Below the pieces are notes generated by a model. The model saw only the letters and a program-made list of their open reading frames with translations, did not search any database and was not told where the DNA came from. A DNA stretch of 64,000 nucleotides from Verrucomicrobiota bacterium (lineage in GTDB: Bacteria > Verrucomicrobiota > Verrucomicrobiia > Opitutales > Opitutaceae), in the NCBI GenBank assembly GCA_016235555.1, contig JACRKC010000069.1:62001-126000 (forward strand). Direction: 5' to 3'. The translations under genes were made by a program, and so were the position numbers. Shown here one piece after another: positions 9,197 to 17,800 of this stretch; the first letter of the stretch is position 1, and each line of letters begins with the position of its first letter.

Positions 9197-11008
9197 TCAG
9201 GACCGATCCCACGGAAACGCCACCGTGGGCGCGCGTGCATACCGCCGCATCCCGAGCGTCAGCTTCGCGCCCGCGCCGGGCGCCAGCCGCACCGTGAAAC
9301 ACGCCCCGTCGACCGTGACCCGCCGGTCGCCGATTTCCACGGTCGTGATCGTGTGCTCGCCATACGCGCCGCCCTGCACGATCACCGTGCGCGGCTCGCT
9401 CGCATTCAAGTTCACCAGCGTGACGCTCGTCGCCGCCGCGCTCATCTCCGACACCAGCGCGGCGACATCCTCGGGCACGCCCGCGCGTTTGCGCTGCGGA
9501 TCGAAATAGCGCAGCCGCGCACTCAACAGTTCGCCTGCCCGCCCCGGTGGCAACGCGCCCCACATCAGTTGCTCGAGCGCCGTCACCGCCGCCGGATTGA
9601 AGTCCATCATGTTGTCCGCCAGCCGTCGCTCGGGTGGCTTCGTGTCGGCGCGAAATCCCGCGACCTTCCAGGCGACACTCGCGAGATCACGCCGCAACGC
9701 CGTCTCGGGGAAATCCGGATTCCGGCCTTCGAGGAATTCGAGCCAAGGATTCGCGCCTACGCGTGCGCGGTCGTCGCCGCGTTGCGTCCAATACCACAAT
9801 TCCAACGCGCCTACGTTCCACGGTGTGCTCTGCCAGCCATACCAGCCGTCGGCTCCGTGCATCGTCGGATATTCCCGGCGGCCATCGGCCGCGGTGCGTG
9901 CGTGCGAATTCACCGCGTCGATCATCGTGCGCCATGCGTCGGGATATTTCCGGTCGCCGGTCACGAGCAGCGCGTTGGCGAAGCCGACCGTCGCGCGCGG
10001 GATGCGGTTGCGATTCTCGCGGCGGCCGTTGACGGGATTCACCGGCGAGAATCCCCAGCCGTAGGCGTTGCCCCACCACCTGTTTTCCGGCCCGCCGATC
10101 TTGCCGTCGCGGTAGTCGACATAACTCGGGACGATGCCGCCGTTGGCCTTCATGCGCGCGAGCCACGCGTCCATGTAGTCGACGAGCCACGCTCTGTATT
10201 TCGGCTCGTTGGCGATCAGGTAGGCGGTCGTCGGCAGCGTCGTCGCCACGAGATTGAGGAAGTGGTCGCCGGCCACGTCGGTGTATTCCTGGTAGTGCTG
10301 GAGAAACTGCTCGAACGTGCTCTCGCCGTGCCCCGCGACGAACTTCGCCACGTCAAACGGATCGCCCACCCAGTCGAGCGCCGTGGCCGCGCGCAGCATC
10401 GGCCCCTTGCTGCCGTTCTGCATCGAGCGGATCAGTTTCAATTTCGGATCGTAGTTCGGCGGCGCCGCTGCCTCCCCCAGGTAAAGCCCGGCCCAGCGAC
10501 GCGCGCGCTCTTGATAGATCGGCAGCGTCGGCGCGCTGAGACCGAGCAGGTTGAAGGTCCGCAGCCCCTCGCCGTGGTGCATCCAGTCGGCCTGCGCGGA
10601 AAACTCCTGCACATACATGCCATCGCGCCCCGCGGGCACGTCGGTGGTCCTCGCCTCGGAATACTGCCGGATCATCCCGTTCCACGTCTTCAGGAAAATC
10701 TGGAGGATCTCGTCGCTCGCGCCGAGCGCGTGGAGTTGCGGCCAGTCGGCGAAATTTTCGAACGCATCGTCCGGCCCGTCGTTGGCGCCCCACCGCACGA
10801 AGCACTGCACGTAGCCGCGCTCGTCGTAGTATTTCCGGGCAAACTCGCGGCACGCGGGCACCGTCTCCGCGAGCAACCGGCGCTCCAACTTCGCCCACTC
10901 CGGCGCAACCATCGGCGTATCGATCGACACCGCCACCGCCGGCGCCGCGGCCGGCACGACGGGCGGCAGCGACAGCAGGGCGACGAGGGGCAACGCGCGC
11001 AGATTCAT
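9197..11008 (-). CDS. Large exported protein, probable alpha/alpha-barrel enzyme
   Basis: 603 residues with a signal peptide (MNLRALPLVALLSLPP then ending PAAAPA). The middle is rich in helix and aromatic motifs such as WWGNAYGWGFSP and YGWQSTPWNVG, the style of (alpha/alpha)-barrel glycoside hydrolases or polysaccharide lyases. The last 100 residues look like a beta-sandwich (SVTLVNLNASEPRTVIVQGG). I do not recognise the exact family. As first gene of the operon with an esterase it likely acts on a polysaccharide, which is inference from context. Confidence 0.7.
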   Translation of the reverse strand: MNLRALPLVALLSLPPVVPAAAPAVAVSIDTPMVAPEWAKLERRLLAETVPACREFARKYYDERGYVQCFVRWGANDGPDDAFENFADWPQLHALGASDEILQIFLKTWNGMIRQYSEARTTDVPAGRDGMYVQEFSAQADWMHHGEGLRTFNLLGLSAPTLPIYQERARRWAGLYLGEAAAPPNYDPKLKLIRSMQNGSKGPMLRAATALDWVGDPFDVAKFVAGHGESTFEQFLQHYQEYTDVAGDHFLNLVATTLPTTAYLIANEPKYRAWLVDYMDAWLARMKANGGIVPSYVDYRDGKIGGPENRWWGNAYGWGFSPVNPVNGRRENRNRIPRATVGFANALLVTGDRKYPDAWRTMIDAVNSHARTAADGRREYPTMHGADGWYGWQSTPWNVGALELWYWTQRGDDRARVGANPWLEFLEGRNPDFPETALRRDLASVAWKVAGFRADTKPPERRLADNMMDFNPAAVTALEQLMWGALPPGRAGELLSARLRYFDPQRKRAGVPEDVAALVSEMSAAATSVTLVNLNASEPRTVIVQGGAYGEHTITTVEIGDRRVTVDGACFTVRLAPGAGAKLTLGMRRYARAPTVAFPWDRS

Positions 11009-11224
11009 CGCGCGGGAGCATCCGCCCGCCGGCTACGAACGCCAGCCCCGATGCGATGGACGGTCAAACGGGGCGCATCTTACTTTCACGTAGTAAGCCG
11101 AAAGGTGGGCCGGCCGCTCCGCGGGCGGCCAGGAGCGAGCGGGAATCGCCGCGCGCTGAGCTGCGCCCGGTCAAACGTCCGCCTCGCGGCTCGACAGCGT
11201 CCGCCCCGCGCGAATCATCCCGGC

Positions 11225-12784
11225 ATGCGCTGCCCCACCGTGTTTCGCGTTTCGCTGCTCGCGACGTTGCTTCCCGCCGCCGCCGTGCTCGCGCAATCGC
11301 TCCCCGCCACCTACGCCGTCCCGCGTTTCACCGACGACACGCGCCGCGCGCGCGTCGAAAGCGTCCTGCCCGAACTGGACAAGATGTTCACCGACCTCGC
11401 CACGGAAAAACACCTGCCCGGCCTCGTCTACGGCGTCGTCCTCGACGGCCAGCTCATCCACGCGCGCGCGCTCGGCTTCGCCAACCTCGAGCGCAAAATC
11501 CCCGCCGCCGCCGACACCCGTTTCCGCATCGCGTCGATGACGAAGAGCTTCGTCGCGCTGGCCATCCTGCGCCTGCGCGACGCCGGCCAGCTCACGCTCG
11601 ACGATCCGGTGGCGAAGCATCTGCCCGAGTTTCGCGCGGTCCGTCCACCCACCGCCGACTCGCCTCCGATCACCATCCGAAACCTGCTCACGATGACGCC
11701 GGGCCTCCCCGAAGACAACCCGTGGGGCGACCGCCAGATGGCCATCACCAACGAAGCCCTCGAACGCTTCGTCGGCGCCGGCCTCTCCTTCTCCACTCCG
11801 CCCGGCGAGTCCTACGAATACAGCAACCTCGGCTTCGTCCTCCTCGGCAAAATCGTCTCGAAGACGGCCGGGCAGCGTTTTCAGGACTACATCACGCAAG
11901 CCATCCTCCGCCCGCTCGGCATGAAGGACACCGTCTGGGAATACGCCGAAGTCCCGCCCGACAAACTCGCCCTCGGCTACCATTGGTTGCGCGACCAGTG
12001 GCAGCGCGAACCCATTTTGCACGACGGCGACGGCGCGGCGATGGGCGGACTCATCACCACGCTCGACGATTTTGCGCGCTACGTCGCGTTTCACTTGGCG
12101 GCGTGGCCCGCGCGTGACGACACCGACGGCGGCCCGGTGCGCCGCGCCACGGTGCGCGAGATGCAGCAGCCGCGGATCTTCAGCGGCCTCGCGCCCAACG
12201 CCCAGCTCACCGACGGCAAGACGCCCAACCCCGCCGTCAACTTCTACGGCTACGGCCTCGGCTGGAGTCGCGACCAAACCGCTACCGTAAAGGTAGGCCA
12301 CTCCGGCGGCCTGCCCGGCTACGGCAGCAACTACCGCTTCGCCCCCGATCACGGCCTCGGCGTCATGGCCTTCTCCAACCTCCGCTACGGCCCCGTCTAT
12401 GCGCCGACCGCGCGCGCCCTCAGCCTCCTGCTCGAACGCGCCGCCCTGCCGCCCCGCCGCGTGCCGGTCTCGCCCATCCTCGCGCAACGCAAAGCGCAGG
12501 TCGTCGAACTCATCCGCACATGGAGCCCGGCGCTCGTAACGGAAATCACCGCGGAGAATTTCCTCCTCGACCGCTCGCTCGCCGACTGGGCCGCGCTCGC
12601 GAAAGAGCGTTTCGCCGCGATCGGCGCCGTGGCTTCGACCGGCGAGATCACGCCGGAAAACCAACTCCGGGGTGCCTTCGACATCATCGGCGAGAAGGCG
12701 AAACTGCGCGTATTTTTTACGCTGACGCCGGAGCGCACCCCGAAAATTCAAGAGCTGGACCTCCGGGTTGTGATCGCGAAATAA
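11225..12784 (+). CDS. Exported serine hydrolase, class C beta-lactamase fold
   Basis: 519 residues, starting at ATG 11225 which gives a signal peptide (MRCPTVFRVSLLATLLPAAA). It has the three active-site motifs of the serine beta-lactamase/DD-peptidase superfamily: SMTKS (SxxK) near residue 101, YSN near 200 and HSGG near 359 in place of KTG. The HSGG form is typical of esterase or peptidase members rather than true beta-lactamases. A C-terminal domain of about 120 residues follows, as in many environmental homologues. Its stop codon is 13 bases before surE. The operon to its left is divergent. Confidence 0.87.
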   Translation: MRCPTVFRVSLLATLLPAAAVLAQSLPATYAVPRFTDDTRRARVESVLPELDKMFTDLATEKHLPGLVYGVVLDGQLIHARALGFANLERKIPAAADTRFRIASMTKSFVALAILRLRDAGQLTLDDPVAKHLPEFRAVRPPTADSPPITIRNLLTMTPGLPEDNPWGDRQMAITNEALERFVGAGLSFSTPPGESYEYSNLGFVLLGKIVSKTAGQRFQDYITQAILRPLGMKDTVWEYAEVPPDKLALGYHWLRDQWQREPILHDGDGAAMGGLITTLDDFARYVAFHLAAWPARDDTDGGPVRRATVREMQQPRIFSGLAPNAQLTDGKTPNPAVNFYGYGLGWSRDQTATVKVGHSGGLPGYGSNYRFAPDHGLGVMAFSNLRYGPVYAPTARALSLLLERAALPPRRVPVSPILAQRKAQVVELIRTWSPALVTEITAENFLLDRSLADWAALAKERFAAIGAVASTGEITPENQLRGAFDIIGEKAKLRVFFTLTPERTPKIQELDLRVVIAK

Positions 12785-12797
12785 TGCCGGTTCCGCC

Positions 12798-13577
12798 ATG
12801 AAACTTCTCGTCACCAACGACGACGGCCTCGACTGCCTCTTCCTGCACGAACTGGTCCATGCCCTGAGGCTGGCCGGCCACACGCTCGCGGTTGTCGCGC
12901 CGAAGAAAGAGCAGAGCTGGATGGGCGCCTCCAAGTCGCGCAACCGCCCGGTGCACGCCGCGCGCGCCGAGCGTGGGCTCGGATGCATGACATGGAGTGT
13001 CGACGGCACGCCGAGCGATTGCGTCAACATCGCGCTCGATCACTTGCTACCCGCGGACTTCAGGCCCGACGCCGTGCTGAGCGGCATCAACATCGGGCTC
13101 AACGTCTCGCTCGGTTTCATCATCGCCAGCGGCACCCTCGGTGGCGCGTGGGAAGGCGCCCTCCACGGCCTGCCCGCCATCGCGTATTCGCAGGACCTGT
13201 CCTCGGAGGTCTACGATCGCGTGAAGGCCAATCACGACCAGCCCGATCCGGAGTTGCACGAGATTTTGAAGATCTCCGCGCAACATGCCGCGCGCCTGAC
13301 ACCCGAGTTGGTGGCGGCCACGCCGCCGAAGAGCTGGATCGTGCACAACGTGAATTTCCCGCACCCGTGCCGCCCCGAGTCCGTGCTGCGTCGCACCGTG
13401 CCCGCCCGCGTGCTGGTGCCGAAGCTCTTCTCGCCTGCCGCCCACGACGGGACGCATAACCTGATCTGGAACACCGGCGACGACCTGTCCCCGCCCGACC
13501 TCGTCACCGATCGTGGCGCACTGGCCGCGGGCTTCATCAGCCACACCGTGCTCGACTACCGGAAACTCGGCACCTGA
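12798..13577 (+). CDS. surE: 5'/3'-nucleotidase SurE
   Basis: 259 residues, usual SurE length. The metal-binding NDDG motif is at residues 7-10, followed by APKKEQSWMGAS and the conserved SGINIGLNVS loop near residue 96. SurE removes phosphate from nucleoside monophosphates in the cytoplasm, especially in stationary phase. It follows the serine hydrolase by 13 bases and probably shares its transcript. It converges on the DUF5107 gene ending at 13593. Confidence 0.93.
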   Translation: MKLLVTNDDGLDCLFLHELVHALRLAGHTLAVVAPKKEQSWMGASKSRNRPVHAARAERGLGCMTWSVDGTPSDCVNIALDHLLPADFRPDAVLSGINIGLNVSLGFIIASGTLGGAWEGALHGLPAIAYSQDLSSEVYDRVKANHDQPDPELHEILKISAQHAARLTPELVAATPPKSWIVHNVNFPHPCRPESVLRRTVPARVLVPKLFSPAAHDGTHNLIWNTGDDLSPPDLVTDRGALAAGFISHTVLDYRKLGT

Positions 13578-13592
13578 CCGCCGCCCCGCGGC

Positions 13593-16500
13593 TCACGCCG
13601 CCAGATATTCGCGCACCGTCGGGTGGTTCGGATCGCGTCGTAGCACGACGCGCAACTGCCGCCGCGCCGCGCTGCGGTGCCCGAGGCCGAGTTTCGCCAG
13701 CGCTTCGAGCAGCAGCGCCTCCGTGTCCTGCCGGATCTGCAGGTCATCGTCGAACAGCAACATGGTCGGCAGCGAGGTCGCGAAATAATCGACGACCGCC
13801 CTTTTCCGCCGCAGTGCCCGCGCGTAAGCGAGCAAACGCCCGAGCAGCCGGCGCGCGCCAGTCCGGCGGCCCAGTTTCTCCATCGCGAGCGCCGCGAAAT
13901 AGGCCTGCTCGGAAAAAGCGTTTACTTGCATCGAGCGAAAATCGCCGCTGGAGCGTGCCGCGGTCGACCAGGCTTGGCGCGCGGCCTTTCGGTTGCCCGC
14001 ACGGGCGTGGGCGCAACCGAGCCAATAGTGAACCTCGGCCTCATTCGCGAGCAGGTGTCTCGCCTCGCCGAGATTTTCCGGCGAGGTGAGCGCCGCAGCG
14101 AAATGCTCCCGTGCCGCGGCCGCCTCGCCCGTGGCCAGTGCACGTTTACCCAACACGAGATGCGCCCGCACGGACCGGCCTCGGGCCTGACCTTCTCCGC
14201 CCTCCCACGGCTGGAATCGCCTCGCGGTGAGGAGCGAGAGCGCCTCGTCGGCGCGATCCCGCTGCAACAGCAAGGCCGCATACTCCACGGACAGATCGTC
14301 CCGCTGGCGCACGAGATCGCGGTGTGACTCCAGTTCGCGTAGACGCTCCTCTGGCGGAACGCCCATGCGTTTCCACAGCTGATCCCGCTCGAAACAAATC
14401 CGCGCGTCACGCGGCGCGGCCCGAGACGCCCGGTCGTAGGCGCGGCGCGCCTGCGCGGGCGACCCGAGCACGTTGAAATAGGCGATGCCGAGATTCCGCC
14501 AAGTTACCGCCTGCCGGGGATCGAGCCGCGCCGATTTCTTCCAGAGATCGATCGCCTCGCGATGCCGCCGGCGGTCGTATAGCAAGTTGCCCAAGTAGTA
14601 GGGCGCGCGGGGGTCCCGCGGTTCGAGAGCGACCACGCGGGTGAGAATGATGAGTTCCTCGAGCCGCGCCGGAAAACAATAGTCCGGCGACGCAACTCGC
14701 GCCTTTTTCAGCCAGGCGCGCACGGCCCGTTTGTCACCCATTAGGTGACAAACGTGCGCGGCGGTGTAGGCGACGAGGGGTGCGGTGCCCGAGCAGGGCT
14801 CGGGGGACGCGGCCTCGAGCAACGCGAGCGCTTCGCCATGCAGCCCCGCGCGCAAATGATCGTGCACGAGATCGAGCCGCGTCTGCGTGTCGCACGCGAG
14901 CGGCTGGTCGGCCAGATGGCGTGCCCACCAGTCGAGCGGGTCGAGCGCGAGCGTGGCGCGGAGCTGTTCGTCGGCCTCCGCGGCGCGGCCGAGCCGGCGC
15001 AGGACGATGGCCCGAAGGTCGCGGGCGCGAAGGTTGTCGGTGTTGAGGCGGAGGGACCGGTCGAGATGGTCGAGCGCGAGCGACCAATCGCCCCTGCCAC
15101 AATCCATCTCAGCGATGGCGTGGTAGGCGGCGGACTGCCAGGCTTGGTTCCAGGTTGATTTGTAGAACGCGTCGTAGGCCTCGTCGTCCCGGCCAAGATG
15201 GCGAAGCGTGAGACCAAGGGTGTAATACGGCTCGCCGTCGGCGGGGTTCGGGTTGCGCTGCGTCAGGCGGGCGATGGCCGCACGGACATGGCGCTCCGCG
15301 TCGGCGAACTCGCCGCGCCGCAAGTGCCAGGCGCCGAGCGCGTGATTGCACCGCACGTCGCCGGGGTCGCGCCGGAGGGCTTCACGCCAGTAGGGCTTCG
15401 GGTGCCGAGTCGCGTGGCGATACTGGTCGAGGTGCAGGCCGGTGAGGAAAAGCTCGTCGGTGCTCCGAATCTCCCCAGGCGCCGGTGGCTCGGCGGCCGG
15501 TGGCGGCACGGCACCTTCGGGCCGCGGGCGCGGCTGGTAACGGAGCAACTCGGCCCCGTCACGCGCCCGGAGCGTCACGCACAGAGCGGTGATGGAAGCA
15601 CGCGGGGGGAGCCGCAACGTGGTCACGTGCGGTCGATCAGGGGCGAGATCGAGGGCGCTCTCGTGGATGACTTTCTTGCCGGCGGTCACGAGCAACGTCG
15701 AACCAGGACGCGGGCGCGTAACGGCGACGCCGAGACGGGCGACCTTACGCGCACGCTCATCGCGACAGGTGAGCGACAGTGCGGCCTCCACGTTGGCGTG
15801 GTGTGCCGGACCAATTTCCCGGATGGGATACCAGAACTGACTCCACGTTTTCGTTTCGCCGGGTTGGAGAAAGGAGAAGTCGGGTTGGTTGTCCGTGTAG
15901 ACTCCGGCCATGATCTCGATGTAGGGCGCATGTTCGCCCGCTGCGTCGACTTCGGTGAGGTTGCGATCCCACGCATAACCGAACTCGTGGTTGCCCCAGG
16001 TCCACTGCTTCTTCCCGGGCGAGATGTGATGGTTGGCGATGTGCATGATGCCCGCGCGACGGGTATGATCGTAGCCACCGAAAAAGTCCTCGCGCGTGCC
16101 CATGCACATGTAGGAGGTCGGCACGGGAATGTTGGCATACCACGAAAGGTCGTTCGCCGCGTAGTCGCCCGGTGGAACAAATTGGCGCGGGACTTCGTTC
16201 GCGGGCACGCCCCGCCTCGCGCGGGCCGCGTAGTCGACCCCGTAGTAACGCTCCGCGCAAAGCGGATAGGCGCTCATCGAACGCTTCGCGTGGTCGGCCA
16301 CGTAGTGCACGTCGGGCGGGAAAAACGACTGGTAGCGCTCATGCACGCGCGTCGCGACGTTGGCCCACCAGAGGAACGTTTGGGCCAGCGGCGTGCGATT
16401 GTAGGCCCGCACCTTCAACTCGATCACGGCACGGCCGGGATGGAGGCACACCCCGTGCATGCCTTTCATCCGCGCCACCGGATCGTGCTCGCTGAGCCAC

Positions 16501-16937
16501 ACCGTTTTCGAGCCGTCGGCGTGCTCCTCGCACCACACGTCGCACGGCATGAACGTCGAGGGCCGGTGGTGCTGCGGCCAGTTGAACTCGATGCCCCCGC
16601 TCAGCCACGGCCCCGCTAGGCCGACCAACGCCGGTTTGATCACATCCTGGCGGTAGATGAGGTCGTAGCCGTTGGTCTTGTCGACCGCCGCATGAATCCG
16701 ACCGCCGATCTCGGGCAGGACCATGACCTTCAGAAACTCGTTCTCCAGATACACCGCGTCCCATGCCCGGGATGTCGCCCGCTCGGCGATGCGGTCGGTG
16801 ACGGGCAGCGGGTAAACTTTTCCGGTGCTGCCTTGGTAAACCCGTTTCTCGAGAAACATGGGGTTCTTGTCGGGCGCCGACGGCTCGTAGGTCGGCAGGG
16901 TGACTGGCTCGCGCCAAAGTCGGACGGCGGTGGACAT
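13593..16937 (-). CDS. DUF5107 and TPR-repeat protein
   Basis: 1114 residues from ATG 16937 (MSTAVRLWREPVTLPTY); the frame is open 16 codons further but without homology-like sequence. The first 430 residues form the DUF5107 region (YLENEFLKVMVLPEIGGRI, then GGIEFNWPQHHRP), a beta-rich fold related to aldose-epimerase/galactose-mutarotase-like sugar binding domains. The rest is a long chain of TPR-like helical repeats. No signal peptide is visible. Such proteins often sit next to sugar metabolism genes, and a sugar-sensing or glycoside-handling role is inferred. A 25-bp palindrome is embedded in the coding sequence at 14729-14753. Confidence 0.82.
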   Translation of the reverse strand: MSTAVRLWREPVTLPTYEPSAPDKNPMFLEKRVYQGSTGKVYPLPVTDRIAERATSRAWDAVYLENEFLKVMVLPEIGGRIHAAVDKTNGYDLIYRQDVIKPALVGLAGPWLSGGIEFNWPQHHRPSTFMPCDVWCEEHADGSKTVWLSEHDPVARMKGMHGVCLHPGRAVIELKVRAYNRTPLAQTFLWWANVATRVHERYQSFFPPDVHYVADHAKRSMSAYPLCAERYYGVDYAARARRGVPANEVPRQFVPPGDYAANDLSWYANIPVPTSYMCMGTREDFFGGYDHTRRAGIMHIANHHISPGKKQWTWGNHEFGYAWDRNLTEVDAAGEHAPYIEIMAGVYTDNQPDFSFLQPGETKTWSQFWYPIREIGPAHHANVEAALSLTCRDERARKVARLGVAVTRPRPGSTLLVTAGKKVIHESALDLAPDRPHVTTLRLPPRASITALCVTLRARDGAELLRYQPRPRPEGAVPPPAAEPPAPGEIRSTDELFLTGLHLDQYRHATRHPKPYWREALRRDPGDVRCNHALGAWHLRRGEFADAERHVRAAIARLTQRNPNPADGEPYYTLGLTLRHLGRDDEAYDAFYKSTWNQAWQSAAYHAIAEMDCGRGDWSLALDHLDRSLRLNTDNLRARDLRAIVLRRLGRAAEADEQLRATLALDPLDWWARHLADQPLACDTQTRLDLVHDHLRAGLHGEALALLEAASPEPCSGTAPLVAYTAAHVCHLMGDKRAVRAWLKKARVASPDYCFPARLEELIILTRVVALEPRDPRAPYYLGNLLYDRRRHREAIDLWKKSARLDPRQAVTWRNLGIAYFNVLGSPAQARRAYDRASRAAPRDARICFERDQLWKRMGVPPEERLRELESHRDLVRQRDDLSVEYAALLLQRDRADEALSLLTARRFQPWEGGEGQARGRSVRAHLVLGKRALATGEAAAAREHFAAALTSPENLGEARHLLANEAEVHYWLGCAHARAGNRKAARQAWSTAARSSGDFRSMQVNAFSEQAYFAALAMEKLGRRTGARRLLGRLLAYARALRRKRAVVDYFATSLPTMLLFDDDLQIRQDTEALLLEALAKLGLGHRSAARRQLRVVLRRDPNHPTVREYLAA
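14729..14753. repeat. 25-bp palindrome inside the DUF5107-TPR gene
   Basis: Arms GTTTGTCACC and GGTGACAAAC around CATTA. On the coding (minus) strand it reads VCHLMGDKR within a TPR helix. The same arms, with a TATTG spacer, recur at 33536 in non-coding DNA. Confidence 0.75.
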
Positions 16938-17073
16938 CAGAGGAGGTTTGCCGCCGAGGTCATCGCGCCGCGAGGTTGGGCGCAAATCCGGAGTTTATTG
17001 GCCCCATCGGACCGGGCCGCCCGGCCCGATAGGTGCCGGAGGTTGCGCAATTTATACCCACCCACGGGAGCCG

Positions 17074-17090
17074 TGCGCAAAGTTTGCGCA
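17074..17090. promoter_or_regulatory. Possible operator palindrome between divergent genes
   Basis: TGCGCAAA and TTTGCGCA flank one G, a perfect 17-bp palindrome in the gap between the DUF5107 gene (start 16937) and the first gene of the secretion operon (start 17170). A related TTGCGCAA lies 30 bases to the left. The symmetry and place suit a repressor or activator site; it could also be a small repeat. Confidence 0.35.
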
Positions 17091-17169
17091 TCCCGCCGCA
17101 GAAATGCGCCCGTCTGCTAAAATGCAACCCTCTCGTCCCCGCTGCGACTTACCTTCACCCTCCGATTCC

Positions 17170-17793
17170 ATGAACTCCTCCGTTATGTCCACCTCCACGG
17201 CGATTCGCACCACGTGTGCCCGCCTGTTCCGCGGCCTCTCCCTCGTCGCCGCGCTCCTTACCCTCGTCGGCACCGTTCACGCCCAAGCTGACCAGCAGGA
17301 TCGCCGCAATCGTCGCGGCGGCGACAACAACAATAACAACAACGGCGGCGGTCGCGGCAACTTCGACCCGCAGCAGATGCAGCAGCAGATGCTCGACCGC
17401 ATCCGCGAGCAGTTCGGCATCACCGACGATGCCGAGTGGAAAATCATCTCCGACCGGCTGACCGCGGTCACCGAAGCCCGCCGCAACGCCGGCGGCGGCG
17501 TCGGCGGCATGTTCGGCGGTCGCGGCGGTCCGCCCCCCGGCGGCGGTCGCGGCGGTGACACCGGCGGCGGTGGCGGTCGCCGTGGCGGTTTTGGCGGCAG
17601 CCCGGAACAGGATTCGCTGCGCCAGGCCGTGACCGACAATCTGCCCGACGCCGAGTTGAAGAGCCGCATGGCCCGCCTCCGCGAGACGCGCAAAGCTAAC
17701 GAGGAGAAGCTCGCCCGGGCGCAGGAGGAATTGCGCGCCGTCCTCAGCGTCCGCCAGGAGGCGGTCGCCGTGATGTTCGGCCTCATTCCCTGA
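17170..17793 (+). CDS. Exported Gly/Asn-rich protein heading the secretion operon
   Basis: 207 residues from ATG 17170 (ATG 17185 also possible). A signal peptide ends near VHAQA. It is followed by an Arg/Asn/Gly-rich low-complexity stretch, a short helical module (QQMLDRIREQFGITDDAEW), a second Gly/Arg-rich stretch and a C-terminal coiled segment (LRETRKANEEKLARAQEELRAVL). No enzyme motif is seen. The stop codon is 7 bases before gspE, so it belongs to the operon. A periplasmic accessory of the secretion system is the natural guess; a heavy-metal-resistor-like helical fold is another. Confidence 0.7.
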   Translation: MNSSVMSTSTAIRTTCARLFRGLSLVAALLTLVGTVHAQADQQDRRNRRGGDNNNNNNGGGRGNFDPQQMQQQMLDRIREQFGITDDAEWKIISDRLTAVTEARRNAGGGVGGMFGGRGGPPPGGGRGGDTGGGGGRRGGFGGSPEQDSLRQAVTDNLPDAELKSRMARLRETRKANEEKLARAQEELRAVLSVRQEAVAVMFGLIP

Positions 17794-17800
17794 CGATTCC

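Noticed and set aside
8855-11224. Long plus-strand open frame preceding the serine hydrolase
   Set aside because: It runs antisense to the esterase and the 603-residue gene, is rich in Arg/His/Pro with no domain, and joins the hydrolase frame only because GC-rich DNA lacks stop codons. The signal peptide at 11225 marks the true start.
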